From Azolla caroliniana (lineage: Eukaryota; Polypodiophyta): a DNA stretch of 64,000 nucleotides. Numbering within the stretch: the first letter of the stretch is position 1; each line of letters begins with the position of its first letter. The translations under genes were made by a program, and so were the position numbers. Location of the stretch: the NCBI GenBank assembly GCA_043228905.1, contig JBHGNT010000004.1, positions 16,492,001-16,556,000 of the forward strand, read 5' to 3'. Under the pieces are notes generated by a model. The model did no database searches. It had not been told where the DNA came from and saw nothing but the letters and a program-made list of their open reading frames with translations. This document shows positions 34,287 through 46,500 of this stretch, piece by piece.

Positions 34287-35915
34287 TTACTCTTTTCCTG
34301 CAATGGGTACGGCCAACCTTGATCCGTCTAGTTCCGCAAGGTGGTATGTGGCATTATCGTTGGCACTTGTCACCACATACGGCCCGAACCATCTTCTTGC
34401 AAACTTCCTTGTTGTACTGTGTTGATTGTCAAGGGTGTTGTCGTAAACTAAAACCCAATCCCCTTCTTCAATCTTCTTGGGACGAAGTCGATGCGTGTTG
34501 TCGAACCGAACTTTGTTCTTTACTCGGGCTGCCTTCATCATCTTTCGCGCTTTTTCTAAATCTTCAGGTCTTCTTTCAAGTTGCCTTATCCGCGCCGCTA
34601 ATAACTCTTCTCGGCTCATCTCGTTCTCCCACGGTATCGCTACCCATGAGGCGATCGTCCTTTCGATGGGCATAATCGGCTTTAGTCCATACATAAGCTC
34701 CGTCGGCATATACCCTGTCACCGAGCTATGTGTCGTTCTATCGGCCCACAAGGCATAGGGTAATAGTTGTGGCCAATTCCCGACTCGACCGTTGCATGCC
34801 CGTACGATGGCTTTAACGATAGGTCCATGCCCTTGCTCGATCTTCCCATTTGCTTCCGGATTGTAGGCAGTCGTGAGGGAGAGCTTCACGCCTAGTCTTT
34901 CGAAGAGCTCCGTCGCTTCATGCGCGTCCAACTCCCCTCGGTCGGCCACTATCTTCCCTACACATCCATATCGGCAAACAACATCTTCAAGTAAAAATTT
35001 ACAAACGGCTGAAGTCGTCTTATTTGTCAAGGCTCATCCTTCCACTTGATTTGTCAAGTCTTCCCTTGCCAGCGCTAAGTACTTCATTTGTCCCACTCCC
35101 ATTGGCATCGAGACCAGATCCACCATCCATTTGAAGTGAATGGTGAGTGGGTATGTTGGCTTTAACTCATCACGATGACGTATATTTGAATATATTTGGC
35201 AAGTTTCACATGTGGACACGAAATGGAGTACATCTTTGTACATGCTTGGCCACCAGTACTTCTCCTTCAATTTTTCGAACGTCGCCCATGTTCCTCTATG
35301 ACCTGCCCAAGCACTCTCGTGGAATTCGGTCATCAGTGTCTCTTGCTCTTCTCTCTTTACCACCACTTGACGTGGTATTCCTGTCCTTCTTTTTGGATGT
35401 CGCCAAAGGAATCCTCCCTTCAAGAAGTACAAAGTCTTGTCCTCTTCAAGCAACACTTGGTCCGTATTGGGGAGACGACTAAACATCTGGTCAAATTCGT
35501 CGTACACCCTCGAGACGCTCATCTTCTTATTCTTCTTCTCTATCCACTTCATCAGGGCATGTCGAGTCATCCTCGTTGAGTCTTCAATCACGAACTCCGC
35601 TAGTATCATTTTCTCGAACTCGGACCATGTTGTCTTACCTTCTTGAAGCTCGATGACGCGTCTTTGGATGTTGTTGGCGACAACTCTCTTGAAGCTTGCG
35701 ATTTGACGTGCCTCGGACACGTCCCTCTGATTCATCTCCCTCTTATATGCATCAAGGAACTTCGTAACATTCCTTCCATCGAATTGGCCCTCGAGCTCTA
35801 AGACACGATCGACAGCCTTCTCCACGCTCGCGTCGTTGTCCCGAGATCTCATCATTTGCTCGACGATTAACATCATCCTTTCGAGCTCTCCTGCTTGGTT
35901 GCTTGAGGACGCCAT
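34287..35915 (-). pseudogene. Gag-integrase fusion ORF with one TGA
   Basis: From ATG 35915 (67 bp inside the LTR) the frame runs 543 codons with a single TGA (35034-35036) at about codon 294. Residues 1-166 are gypsy Gag-like (KFLDAYKREM, FVIEDSTRMTRHALMKW). The frame then passes directly into the integrase N-terminal zinc region: H199, H206, C236, C239. The catalytic core has D266 (FKWMVDLVSM), D near 325 (VADRGELD) and E near 360 (NGKIEQGH), and a GPY/F-like C-terminus follows (RRWFGPYVV). The zinc knuckle, protease, RT and RNase H are missing. The related element at 38084-43533 has Arg where the TGA stands, so CGA-to-TGA is likely. Confidence 0.88.
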
Positions 35916-35963
35916 CTCCAAGTATTAATCTCGACTTGATCCTTCCTACCGCCTCGTTCACGT

Positions 35964-35982
35964 CGGGTTCACCACTTAATTA
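35964..35982 (-). promoter_or_regulatory. Candidate primer-binding site
   Basis: Minus sense TGGTGAACCCGACGTGAA starts about 7-8 bases inside the 5' LTR. The identical 18 nt occur at the same place in the element at 38084-43533 (about 42808-42830). TGG fits a tRNA CCA end; I cannot name the tRNA. Confidence 0.55.
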
Positions 35983-37030
35983 TGTCATGAAGATCCGTCA
36001 CTACGCGCGGATCGTGAGGCGGAACCGCCGGGGTTCTGGACCAGAAGGATTTAGAGTCAATACAAGCTTTGGCGAGAACTTAAGATAGATTGGGAAAGAG
36101 AGAAGTTGAGATTAAACGATTGAGAATGATCGATTGAACTTTTTATCTTTGGATTTAAGAAACAAGTTACACCATCAATTTGATAACAAATTTCTTCTTC
36201 TTAATTTCATAATAATAAAAAACCGTGTTTTTTCTCCTCCCCCTTCCCTCTTTTATAGATGCTCTCATGCATATGATGCATGTGAGGGTACAAGACATGC
36301 ATAAATTGCATGTTTGCCATTTGGCGCTTATATATTACATGTGGTGCATGATAACCATGTCACTCATTTTAGTTCTCATGTATGAGAATTTACATGTAAA
36401 AGTACAATGATAGAAATATAATTTCAACTAAATAGCATGGCTTAATGGTAAGCCAATTGACTCCTAACTTGGAGGTGCAAGGTTCGAATCCTTACTTGCC
36501 CTCCTTGTATATGTAAATATGTATATATATTTATATATTTATTTATCTAGTCGCCAGTTCGTCGGATACCGTCGGTTACCGGTGCGTCGCCGGATGTTAT
36601 CGGTTACCGGTGCCTCGCCGGATCACCGGCTCCATCGCCGGCCCGGTTTTGGTTGGCCAAAACCCTTTACGAGTAGCTAGCCCACCTCCACTCTTAGTTC
36701 AAGTTACCTTGAACTCTCTATGCTCCACACATAGACACAAAGATAATATCTTTTGCTCCACCTTATATATGATGAGAGCTGTATTTGTCGTGCCTATGTG
36801 GGATATCTCACAATTTTCTCCTTTCCTTTTAAAAACTTTATACCCTCATATCTTGACATTTAGTTGTCCGTTTCTCATGTAATAAAGTGCATTCGAAACC
36901 TCCATCATTTTGTACTTAGTTATTAAATCTATTTAAAATGTTATCTTCACAATTATTGTACTACGTGATTCATACTCGATTTCGTACGTTTTATGGGATT
37001 TTCACACTATTGCCGAAAATCTTCACGACA
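35983..37030 (-). repeat. 5' LTR of Gag-IN gypsy element
   Basis: 1,048 bp, with a tRNA-like stretch at 36434-36500. Plus-sense start TGTCATGAAGAT carries one change from the other copy. Confidence 0.9.
36434..36500 (+). other. tRNA-like sequence in LTR, second copy
   Basis: Same sequence as 33447-33513, with the B-box-like GGTTCGAATCC at 36481-36491. Confidence 0.55.
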
Positions 37031-37141
37031 ACGCGTCTCTAGAACCATTTGTACTTTCTTTTCTCGTGTGACATGCATGCTCTTTAAATACTCTAGTTAG
37101 CGGGTTTTTCTTTTTTTACATAGGATACAATTTCTAACAGT
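37031..37141 (-). repeat. Probable 3' LTR start of Tat-like element, cut by gypsy insertion
   Basis: In minus sense, TGTTAGAAATTG begins at 37141 shortly after the integrase stop. A TATTTAAAG TATA-like box lies near 37090. The sequence is interrupted at 37031 by the Gag-IN element and probably resumes at 32992. The far end of the LTR was not found. Confidence 0.4.
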
Positions 37142-37149
37142 AGGTAGAC

Positions 37150-38083
37150 TAATTATCGGAATTGAGGTGGTGGGACCTCGAAATCCTCCGTTTCACCCAC
37201 CGTGGGCTGGTCGTGACCATGTTACTGACCAGCGAAGGGATTGGGTGGGGTCTTGCCGAGAGATGGTTTTAACCGAAAGCCATTCACCCAACTCCTTAAG
37301 ATGTCGCCGGCTAAAGCACCGAGCTAGAACATGCAATTAAATTCGTCAATAATCCAGAAATGTGTGTTCCATCGGAAACTAAGCTTTCCCGGCATCGAGC
37401 CAAGTCGTGTTTGAAAGACGAGGACCGGTTTTCCGATGTCGAATGATTTCTCTTATTCCTTTCAATGACAATCGACAAAGGCTTTTCATTGCCAATGCCC
37501 ATGTTCTAAATGGGCCAGGCTAGCAATCCGGTGTTCCCTGAGTTCGAGTAATTGTTCAAGTCGTTTCAGTTCAAAATCCGACTTGGGCAATCATTCAATA
37601 ATTTGGACTCGTAAACTTGGCACCTAGAACTCGATTGGCATGATGGCTTCCAACCCGAAAGCTAGACGAAAAGGAGTGGATCTGATACTTGTTTTGATCG
37701 TCGTTCGGTATGGCCAGAGTGCACTATGGAGCTTGTCATCCCAATCAGTTCGGTTTTCATTCACGATCTTCTTGAGGATGGTTTGCAGTGTCTTATTTGT
37801 TGACTCAGCCAGTCGTTTGCATGTGCATAGTACGGCGTGCTTTTCTTATGTACTACCACGTAGTGTGTGGTGAGTTCTGGAATAAGTCGATTGAGAAAGT
37901 GACCTCCTTGGTCGCTAACGAGCTCAATTGGACAGCCAAATTGACACCATAGATATTCATAAATGAACTTGGCAGTAGACCTGACTGTGTTGTCGTGTAG
38001 TGCCTTTGCCTCCACCCATTTCATGCAATAATTGGTGGCCACGATGATATATTTATTACTGGTTCGAGCTGCGACCCATTTGA
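37150..38083 (-). pseudogene. Tat-like gypsy integrase, C-terminal part
   Basis: Minus translation starts inside the integrase core (ATNYCMKWVEAKAL near 38000) and continues with CPIELVSDQGGHFLN (second Asp, about 37920). Then come a degraded catalytic Glu region and a long C-terminal tail with LVFQTRLGSMPGKLSFRW (about 37400), ending near 37150. Stops interrupt it. It joins truncated gypsy LTR sequence at 38084, where the rest of this integrase is missing. Its type matches the Tat-like gag and protease at 48015-57748, so it is probably the 3' end of that same element. Confidence 0.75.
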
Positions 38084-38763
38084 ATCGTTGCGTGAGTCGG
38101 GTGGGAACCGCCGAGGTTTTGGACTAGGAGGAAGAGGAATACAACTTAAGGCTAATTATGAATAGTAGAAAGAGAAGTAAGATAGCAATCTCGTGAATCC
38201 CACGAGTTTAGTGTATTTAAAACAATATTTAGATTATAAGAGTAATTTAGATGGCAAAATTCGTGAATCCCACGAATATATTAGATTGATCAATCCTTGT
38301 ATATTAATCAACAACCTTATACATATTTCTCTCCTCCTTATATAAAGATGGAAGAGGCTAAGCATGGCTTCATGCTTTTTCACCAAAAGTGTCCATGCAC
38401 ACTAAATGTGCATGTGATGCTTTGTCATTTCCTAAGTATAGGGCTCATGCACGCTAGATGTGCATGAGTCACTTTTAATGTCACGTGTAAATAAAATATT
38501 CACCCCCTAAAGAATACATGATTTTTACCTTTTAATAAAGGTATGTGTAAATAAAGGTCTTATACGTATTAAATCTATATGTATAACACTAAAGATAAGT
38601 TATTACAATGGTAAAGTTGGGGTTTATCTACGTGGAGGTGCAGGGTTTGAATGCTGCCCTATGCACGTGATAAATGTTTTGATATATTATTTATTTATTT
38701 ATATGTATCTAAAATCGGATATATTATTTTATGGTTTTCACGTAGTGTGTGGAATACACGACA
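38084..38763 (-). repeat. 3' LTR of gypsy element, truncated
   Basis: About 680 bp. In minus sense it starts TGTCGTGTATTCC after the polypurine GGAGGGGGCGAG (38764-38775). A weak tRNA-like stretch lies at 38601-38658. Confidence 0.85.
38601..38658 (+). other. Weak tRNA-like stretch in LTR
   Basis: GTGGAGGTGCAGGGTTTGAATGC resembles the variable-loop/T-arm part of the sequence at 33447-33513 (shared TGGAGGTGCA). The other LTR's version at 43371-43428 has GTGTTCAAATCCTGCC. Confidence 0.35.
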
Positions 38764-38792
38764 CTCGCCCCCTCCGAACCCGCACACTTGCC

Positions 38793-41700
38793 CTACGCAC
38801 CCGTACCTGCAAAATACTTCCTCCAAAAGAATTTGGCATATACCGCGGAACACGTTTTCCTCTGAAGCGCTCGACCTTCTACTTGATTCGTGAGATCTTC
38901 CCGAGCTAATACCAAGTATTTCTTTTGTCCGATCTCGGTCGGCATGGCCACTATGTCGACCATCCACTTGAAGTTGATTGTCGGTGAGAATGTCGGATGT
39001 AACTCATCTCGATGTCGAACCCCGGAGTAGACTTGACATTTCTCGCAGCTTTCCGTGAACTCCGCGACATCTTTGTACATTTTCTTCCACCAATATTTTT
39101 GCTTGATCTTCAGAAATGTTGCCCATGTTCCTCGGTGTCCAGCCCAATCGGATTTGTGAAACTCGGACGTTATCCGGTTTCGTTGCTCTTTTGTCCCGAC
39201 TACTCGAAGTGGTATACCATCCGGTCTTTTTGGCGCGAGTCCTCGACCTCTTGTAACATCTTTCCGATCATCAAACTTTCTCCCTCGTATTCTTCTTCCC
39301 GGAATTCTCGGATTACATTCACTCGGCATATATGCTCCGATGCGAAGTAGTCTTCGGAAACTTCTTCATTATCCGATTCGGTTATGTCGTCTCCGAACCG
39401 AGCCCTTGATAACATATCCACTACCGCGTTGTCCTTCCCCGAGATGTGTCGAACCTCCGGATTAAGCGACTTGACATATACAACCCACCTTAGCATAGCT
39501 ACATCCGGTATCGTACAACACCGCATCATCCCGAGTATCGGAAGACAATCCGTCTCGATCACCACTTCGGCTCCGATCAAATAATCCCGATCTGATTTTA
39601 TCGCCGACACGACTCCCCACAGTTCTCTTTTGACTTGTGCATATCCACGTTGCCTTTCGTTGAGAACCTTTGCTCCAAATCGGATCGGATACCGCGAACC
39701 ATCCGAGTCGGCTTGATTGAGGACCCACCCGATACCGGTTGGACTTGTATCAACCGTTACTATGATCGGTCGGTCATACCCGAGTATAGGTCTCCGATGG
39801 AGTATATCGCACGACCGACAAAAGCTTCCGCAAATTCGTCCACTATCAGACCGACTCCCGAGTTCCGAATCGTAACCTTATTCACCGGTTGCAAGTCTTG
39901 GATAAATCGGAGTGACCCATTCTTCTTCGGAACCGTAAACCATCGATTTGAGTACGGAGCAGTTGATGGCTCTAGAATCCCCATCGCCACCTTCTCCTTG
40001 AGCAAGTCAATGACTTTCGGAATATGCGCTCGTGGCACCGGAATCGGCTTCAGGTTCCACGGTACATGGTCAATCGTGAAGATCACCATCGGCTCCACCA
40101 TTCTCGGATCGACGCACTCTATCTCCCTTGATGTAAATGCAAACGCTTTGCCGTGTTGCTCCAACATCTCGCGAAACCGTTCTTCTTCTTTTTGTAATAG
40201 GAACCCACCTCCACCGATCCGAAGTTTCTTCCGGGTCTCATCCGTGAAGGCATGTCCGATATCCACGGACTTCCGAAGTGTCGGATCTCCCGAGACTTCT
40301 TTCCTCTTTTGTTCGCTATCGGCGGGTAGTGGTCCCGCGGCCGGTTTCACCTTCTTCTCCACGGTCTTGTATTTCGTACTTACCATTGCTTCTTCTTTGC
40401 GGAGCATATCCGGCTCCATTTTCGCAATGATCTCGTACATCTCGACCGATTCCACCGGGACTACCCAGTTCCCTTGGCTTTTATCTTTCGCAAGCTCTTC
40501 AAGTCGTTGTAGCGTGCTCCCATATAACACTTCTTCGACTATCCCCATGATTTCTTCATCTTCTTTTATTATTGATGCTGACCGCAACTTATCCTCCACT
40601 TGTCGGTATCCTTTCTTCAATCCTCCGGTTACGGTCGTGTACGTAGATGCCCCATCCGGACCGATTCGTACATGTTTTGCTCCGAGAGTTTTCTTCCTAT
40701 GTGGGGTATCAGGGCTTCTCGGACTATCACTTCCCCACTTCGCAACAGTCCGCTTTAAAAATCCATTCTCACTTGGGACAAGAGTTCCCTCTTGTTCCTT
40801 TCGTGATTTGCCGGCACCGTTAGGAATTGGACGGATTTCCCACCGTTTTGGCTCCGAATTCGCGCAAAAGCCGCACCGCTATCGAGCACCTTCGTCTCCA
40901 TCCATGAGGCCGTGATAAAGGGTTGGCCGAGGATGACGGAATGTGAAACCTCATCTTGCACGAAGAAATTTTGGTCGATCTCGACATCCCCGATCTTCAC
41001 CCTCACATCCGAACAAGCCGCAAATAGATCTTCTGTTGCTTTGGTGGCCGCCCGAATCTTCCATCCATGGTTGGTGTTAATAGGCCACTTCCCCTTCCAG
41101 TAGAACTCCTTGGACATCAAGTTGATCTCCGATCCGTGATCAATCAATGCTAGCACTGGTTCTTTGATGTTGCCGATTCGGATCGGAGTCTCCGTAGTCA
41201 CGCGTGCCCAATGTGGCCTTGCATAGTGGGAGTTCGGAATTTCGTCCTCCACTTCGGTGTCGTTCATTAAAACGGTGTTCGCATTCACCCATGGAGCATT
41301 TTCCTCCGTACTTTGTCTTTTTCGCTTCACGAGATCCACGAGAAGATCGTGGAACTCCTTTGCTATTGCGAGTAGCTCCCGAAGCGAGAAATCTACCCGG
41401 CTATCCAAGATCCTTTCCTCGAACACTCTTTTCAAGTCGGTTTGTTGTTCTTTGTCCGAGGTGAGCTTGAATGCCGGAGTCGCCTTTTCTTTTCCCTTAC
41501 CTCCGGAGTTCCAGCTTTCTGGAATCTTCGATGGCCCGCCCGCATCCTCCGTGCGTCGTCGTTTCTCGTCCACATACACCTTATGCAATTGACACAGGGC
41601 GTATACGCTATTCTTGTCGACAAGGCACTCCCATCCCGTAGCTTCCCGGACGCCTTCCGCGGTGCTTCAGATCTCGTTGGAGTCGGTTTTCTCGGTGTTT

Positions 41701-42793
41701 TCTAGAACTTCCGGCCAAAAAGACGTCTTTGCTCTCGATGACTCCCCGACACATATTCCCGCGGTTGTCTCATAGTTGCTTCTTGCCGCCAATTCCTCCT
41801 CGAGCACCTTCTTCATGCCGCCTTTCCGGAAGTTAGGTCGGAGTGGCTTCCGAGAGTCCATCGAATGAATCCGGTTTCCCTCGTAGTAGATGAGATCCCG
41901 CCGTAGCGCCTCCTTATGCTCGTCGCAATCCCTCCGATCGTGTTCGGCGCTATCGCACCATATGCACCGTCGGTCCGTATACTTGGAGCTTGTGGGGCGG
42001 TCATCCGACTTCTTCACCATCGCGATCTTCAGATTCTCCATCTCCTTCAATAGTTGCTCCACCGTAGATGCATCAATCCCCTTCTCGGTTGTAGTCTCCC
42101 GAGCCCTCGGTTGATGGTCTTCCAATCCGGTTCTCGGTTTCGGAATCGGTTCTGAAACCCTCTTTTCCTCGTTGGCAAGACATTGCCCCCTCTTCGTGTA
42201 TCACGCGACGATATCCCGCACGTTTCCCATGTTTCGGTGAGGCCACTCTCCGTGGTCATGTCCTCCAAGAGCACTCCGAGATCTTTCCGGTCTCGGACGT
42301 CCACGGCTCGCAAGAACATGATCACCTTGTCCGGTACGAGGATAGCTTGATCTCTCGCGGACAACCTCCCGAACCGGCTTTCGAATGCCGAAAACACATC
42401 AACGACCTTCAATCCCTTGTCTGGCGTCTCCACCCAATCTTCGGATCCCCTTCGCGTCGCCTTGGAGGAATCCTCGATGGCGAACGTCCTCTTTAGCTCT
42501 TCTTCAAACGTCTCCCATGTCGGATTTTGTTGTCGTAGCCCATGGATGCTTGCTTGAAGCCCGTCGGTCGCCACCCGGTTGAAGGACGTCACTTGCAGTC
42601 CTTCCGATATTCCGCATCGTAGCATCTCCGCCTTGTAGTCCCGAAGATACCGCGACACGTCTTTCCCGTTGAATTGCCCGTTTCGTTGCACGAGCCGCTC
42701 CACTGATGCCGCTATCTTCGACATCGCACGTTGTTCTTGTAGCATGCGCTCGAACATCATCATCATGTTGCTAGCCTCCGGTTGATTTTCCAT
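38793..42793 (-). pseudogene. Gypsy gag-pol with RT palm and integrase half deleted
   Basis: The gag starts at ATG 42793 (MENQPEASN), 39 bp inside the LTR. A frameshift near 42100 precedes the zinc knuckle CIWCDSAEHDRRDC (about 42000-41900). The protease motif is IDHGSEINLMS (about 41130). RT begins at 40000-39800 (PSTAPYSNRWF, QDLQPVNKVTIRN), but after DLYSG the sequence jumps to RNase H (TVDTSPTGIGWVLNQ, near 39770). RNase H continues with VIETDCLP and NAVVDMLSRA (39200-39610). The integrase zinc region (HKSDWAGHRGTW...CEKCQ) and first core Asp are at 39200-38900. It stops at RYGCVGQ and runs straight into the polypurine tract. Not functional. Confidence 0.88.
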
Positions 42794-42807
42794 CTCCTTG
42801 CCACCCG

Positions 42808-42830
42808 GTCTTCACGTCGGGTTCACCAAC
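42808..42830 (-). promoter_or_regulatory. Candidate primer-binding site
   Basis: Minus sense TGGTGAACCCGACGTGAA, identical to the site at about 35964-35982, close to the 5' LTR end. Confidence 0.55.
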
Positions 42831-42832
42831 TG

Positions 42833-43533
42833 TGTCGTGCCTTTAGGCTCCGGATCGTTGCGTGAGTCGGGTGGGAACCGCCGAGGTTTTGGACTAGGAG
42901 GAAGAGGAATACAACTTAAGGCTAATTATGAATAGTAGAAAGAGAAGTAAGATAGCAATCTCGTGAATCCCACGAGTTTAGTGTATTTAAAACAATATTT
43001 AGATTATAAGAGTAATTTAAATGGCAAAATTCGTGAATCCCACGAATATATTAGATTGATCAATCCTTGTATATTAATCAACAACCTTATACATATTTCT
43101 CTCCTCCTTATATAAAGATGGAAGAGGCTAAGCATGGCTTCATGCTTTTTCACCACAAGTGTCCATGCACACTAAATGTGCATGTGATGCTTTGTCATTT
43201 CCTAAGTATAGGGCTCATGCACGCTAGATGTGCATGAGTCACTTTTAATGTCACGTGTAAATAAAATATTCACCCCCTAAAGAATACATGATTTTTACTT
43301 TTTAATAAAGGTATGTGTAAATAAAGGTCTTATACGTATTAAATCTATATGTATAACACTAAAGATAAGTTATTACAATGGTAAAGTTGGGGTTTATCTA
43401 CATGGAGGTGCAGTGTTCAAATCCTGCCCTATGCACGTGATAAATGTTTTGATATATTATTTATTTATTTATATGTATCTAAAATCGGATATATTATTTT
43501 ATGGTTTTCACGTAGTGTGTGGAATACACTACA
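42833..43533 (-). repeat. 5' LTR of gypsy element
   Basis: 701 bp; plus sense starts TGTCGTGCC and ends GGAATACACTACA, one base off the other copy's ACACGACA end. Confidence 0.9.
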
Positions 43534-43539
43534 ACAACG

Positions 43540-46500
43540 CTAACCGGCTCCAACTACTGAGTGTGGAAGTTGAAGATGAGAGACATGCTCGTGTGCAAAG
43601 ACCTCTGGTTTCTGGTGCAATTCGGAGATAAAAGACTAGACAAGATCGATGCAGCGACTTGGGAAGTGTTGCATCTGAAGGTGGCTGCATATATAAGGTG
43701 TTTTATAGACATGAGTCTATACAACAACTTCGGCGAAGAAATAGAAGTAGACGTCATATGGAAGAAGATTAGCGTCATGTTCGAAAACAAGAACATCATG
43801 AACCGAGTCTCAATATTTCGAAAAATCGTGAGGCTCCGGTATCAGGATGGCTCCAATATGGCAAAGCATAGCAATGCCTTCCAAGGATTCATGAACCAAA
43901 CCACCTCTCTAGAAGTACCTCTGGCCGATGAGGTATTAGCATTACTATTGTTGGGATCCCTTTCGGACAGTTGGGAGATGCTCGTCGTCACTTTGGGCAA
44001 CATCGAGCCAGAAGGGAAGCATCTATCCCTAAAGCAGGTGAAGTCAAGCTTGCTAAATGAAGAAGCTTGCCGGAAGGACCGTGAGTCAAATACCGACCAA
44101 AAGGCCTTAGTCACGAAAGGTGACACGATTCGGGGAAGAGACCGAAATCGAAGTCCTCAAAACTAAGATAAGTCAAGGACCATGTCGAAGTCAAGGGGGA
44201 GGCCCACATGCTTCTATTGTGGGAAGTCAGGGCACTTCCAAAAAAACTGTTGACACTTCCGAAAGGAGAAATGGGGAGCTAATGGTGTAGAGCCGAAGAA
44301 AATCCCGGATAGAAAGAACACCTCAGCAATCGTCATGAGTGAGGAGGAGTGGTTGCTCATCAGTGAGCAAAAAGAAGTGAATCTCGTCGGTCAAGAATCG
44401 ACATGGGTGGTCGATTCGGGTGCGTCACTCCACCTAACCCCTGACCGAAAGTGCTTCTCATCCTATAGAGTTGGAGATCTCGTATCCGTAAAGATGGGAA
44501 ATGAAGGAGCATGCCGAATCATCGGCATTGGAAATGTGTGTTTGGAAACCTCAACCAGGTGCAGACTCGTGTTGAGAGATGTACGACACGTTTCGGAGGT
44601 TCGATTGAACCTAATATCAGTCAGTCGGCTAGATGATGAAGGCTACACAGGTAGCATCCGAAACAGTGTCATCAAGTTGAGCCGAGGATGTCTGATCGTG
44701 GCTCAAGCTTGGAAGACCAACACACTGTACATCATGAATGCTCAAATATGCCGAGGGGAAGCAAACGTGGCAGTTGACATAGTCGGTGAACTATGGCACA
44801 TGAAGTTGTGCCATATGAGTCAGAAGGGGATGTGAAAGCTTGCCAAGGACAATCTCATTCCGGAGGTGAAGAACGTGCAACTTGAAAAGTGCACTGATTG
44901 CTTGGCCGACAAGCAGAATCGAACATCTTTCCAAACGAGGCCCCCGATGAGGAAGAAAATGCCATTGGAACTCGTGCATATAGACGTATGCTATGTGGAC
45001 ACGAAGTCGCATGGTCGTTCACAGTATTTCGTGACCTTCAATGATGACTGTAGCAGGAAGTTGTGGGCTTATGTGCTAAAGACAAAGAATCAAGCGTTAT
45101 CCATCTTCAAAAAGTTCCAAGTCAGGGCCGAGAGAGAAATCGGCCGAAAACTGAAGGCAATCCGAGAGGACAATGGTGGAGAGTATCGTGGACCATTCGA
45201 GGAACATTGCCAAAATCAAGGAATCTGACTCAAGTATACCGTGCGGAAGACGCCAAAGCTTAATGCATTGGCTGAGAGAATGAACCGGACCATAATGGAA
45301 AGGGTTTGAAGTATGCCTGCACATGCTAAGTTACCGAAGACGTTCTGGGCTGAGGCATTGATGACAACAGCGTATGTGATAAACCGATCACCCTCAGTAC
45401 CCTTGGACGATGATATTCCACAAAGGGTGTGGAGTGGCAAAGACATATCGTACTGACATTTGAGGGTGTTCGGTTGTCTTGCTTATGTGCATGTGGCAAA
45501 GGACCAGAGGGGGAAGTTGGACCCGAAATCTTGGCCATGCATATTTCTCGGCTACGGCAATGATGAATTTGGCTATCGGCTATGGGACTTAGCCGAGAAG
45601 AAAGTGATTAGGAGCCGCGACATTGTCTTCAAGAAGGAAAAGACAATAGTTGACTGGGAGATTGAGAATAAGTCTCCAACTACCGAATCAAACCACGTCA
45701 ACGCTCGGCCGAATCGAGTAGAAGCCGATTCGATCGAAATTGAATCTGAGCCAGTCGGCCGAGTTAATACTCGGCAAAATCGAGAACCGATTGAAGAGCA
45801 AGGGGAAACGGCCGAACAAGGGGAACCGAATTTGAATCAGCTGAAGAAGTCGAAGAAGAATTGACCGTGCTGAATGGAGGCCGTAGATACCCCTTAAGAG
45901 AAAGGAGGGCCCCCCGAAGATTTCCAGATGAAGAGCGTGTACTGCTAACGATGAGGGGGAGCCGGAAAGCTTTGAAGAAGCTAAGGAAGATACCCACAAC
46001 CTAAAGTGGTTGAGTGCCAGGCAAGAGGAGATGGATTCCTTGCATGAGAACCACACATATGAATTGACTGAACTGTCGAGAGGAAAGAAGGCACTTCGGA
46101 ATAAATGGGTATACAAGTTGAAACCAGGAGATGGCGGGAATCCACCCAGGTACAAAGCACGAGTCGTCGTGAAAGGTTTCCAACAGAAGAAGGGTGTTGA
46201 TTTCGACGAAATATTTGCCCCGGTCATAAAGATGACGTCAATCCGAACTGTGTTGAGCATCGCAGCCAACATGGATCTCGAAGTCGAGCAATTGGATGTC
46301 AAGATGGCGTTTCTGCATGGTGATCTCGAAGAGAAGTTCTATATGCACCAACTGGATTAAGGAAGAGCTTGTACAGGTTTAAGCAAGCACCTCGGCAATG
46401 GTACCGAAAATTCGAATCCTTCATGACCGACAATGGGTACCACAAAACACAGGCCGATCACTACGTATTTGTGAAGAAATTCGACAGAGGAGATTTCCTC

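Larger units (their letters stand above)
32993..37030 (-). mobile_element. Internally deleted Ty3/gypsy element encoding a Gag-integrase fusion
   Basis: LTRs at 32993-34113 and 35983-37030 share long inverted termini (TGTCGTGAAGAT...ATCTTCACGACA in the left copy). Flanks share ACGC (32989-32992 and 37031-37034), a 4 bp duplication. The 1.87 kb interior holds one minus-strand reading frame carrying Gag and integrase, with a primer site on one side and a G-rich polypurine tract on the other. Protease, RT and RNase H are absent. The integrase resembles that of the element at 38084-43533, so this is a related but shorter family. Confidence 0.88.
38084..43533 (-). mobile_element. Ty3/gypsy deletion derivative, left LTR truncated
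   Basis: LTRs at 38084-38763 and 42833-43533 match closely. The left one lacks about the first 20 bp (plus sense TGTCGTGCCTTTAGGCTCCG), so no TSD can be read. The interior (38764-42832, minus strand) holds gag, zinc knuckle, protease, an RT N-terminal part, RNase H and an integrase N-terminal part; the RT palm and the second half of integrase are deleted. The 18 nt primer-site candidate and the integrase link it to the Gag-IN element at 32993-37030. It abuts a 5'-truncated copia element at 43534. Confidence 0.88.

Noticed and set aside
39635-40915. 426-codon plus-strand ORF
   Set aside because: It is the antisense shadow of the gypsy protease-RT frame, which has clear motifs on the minus strand.
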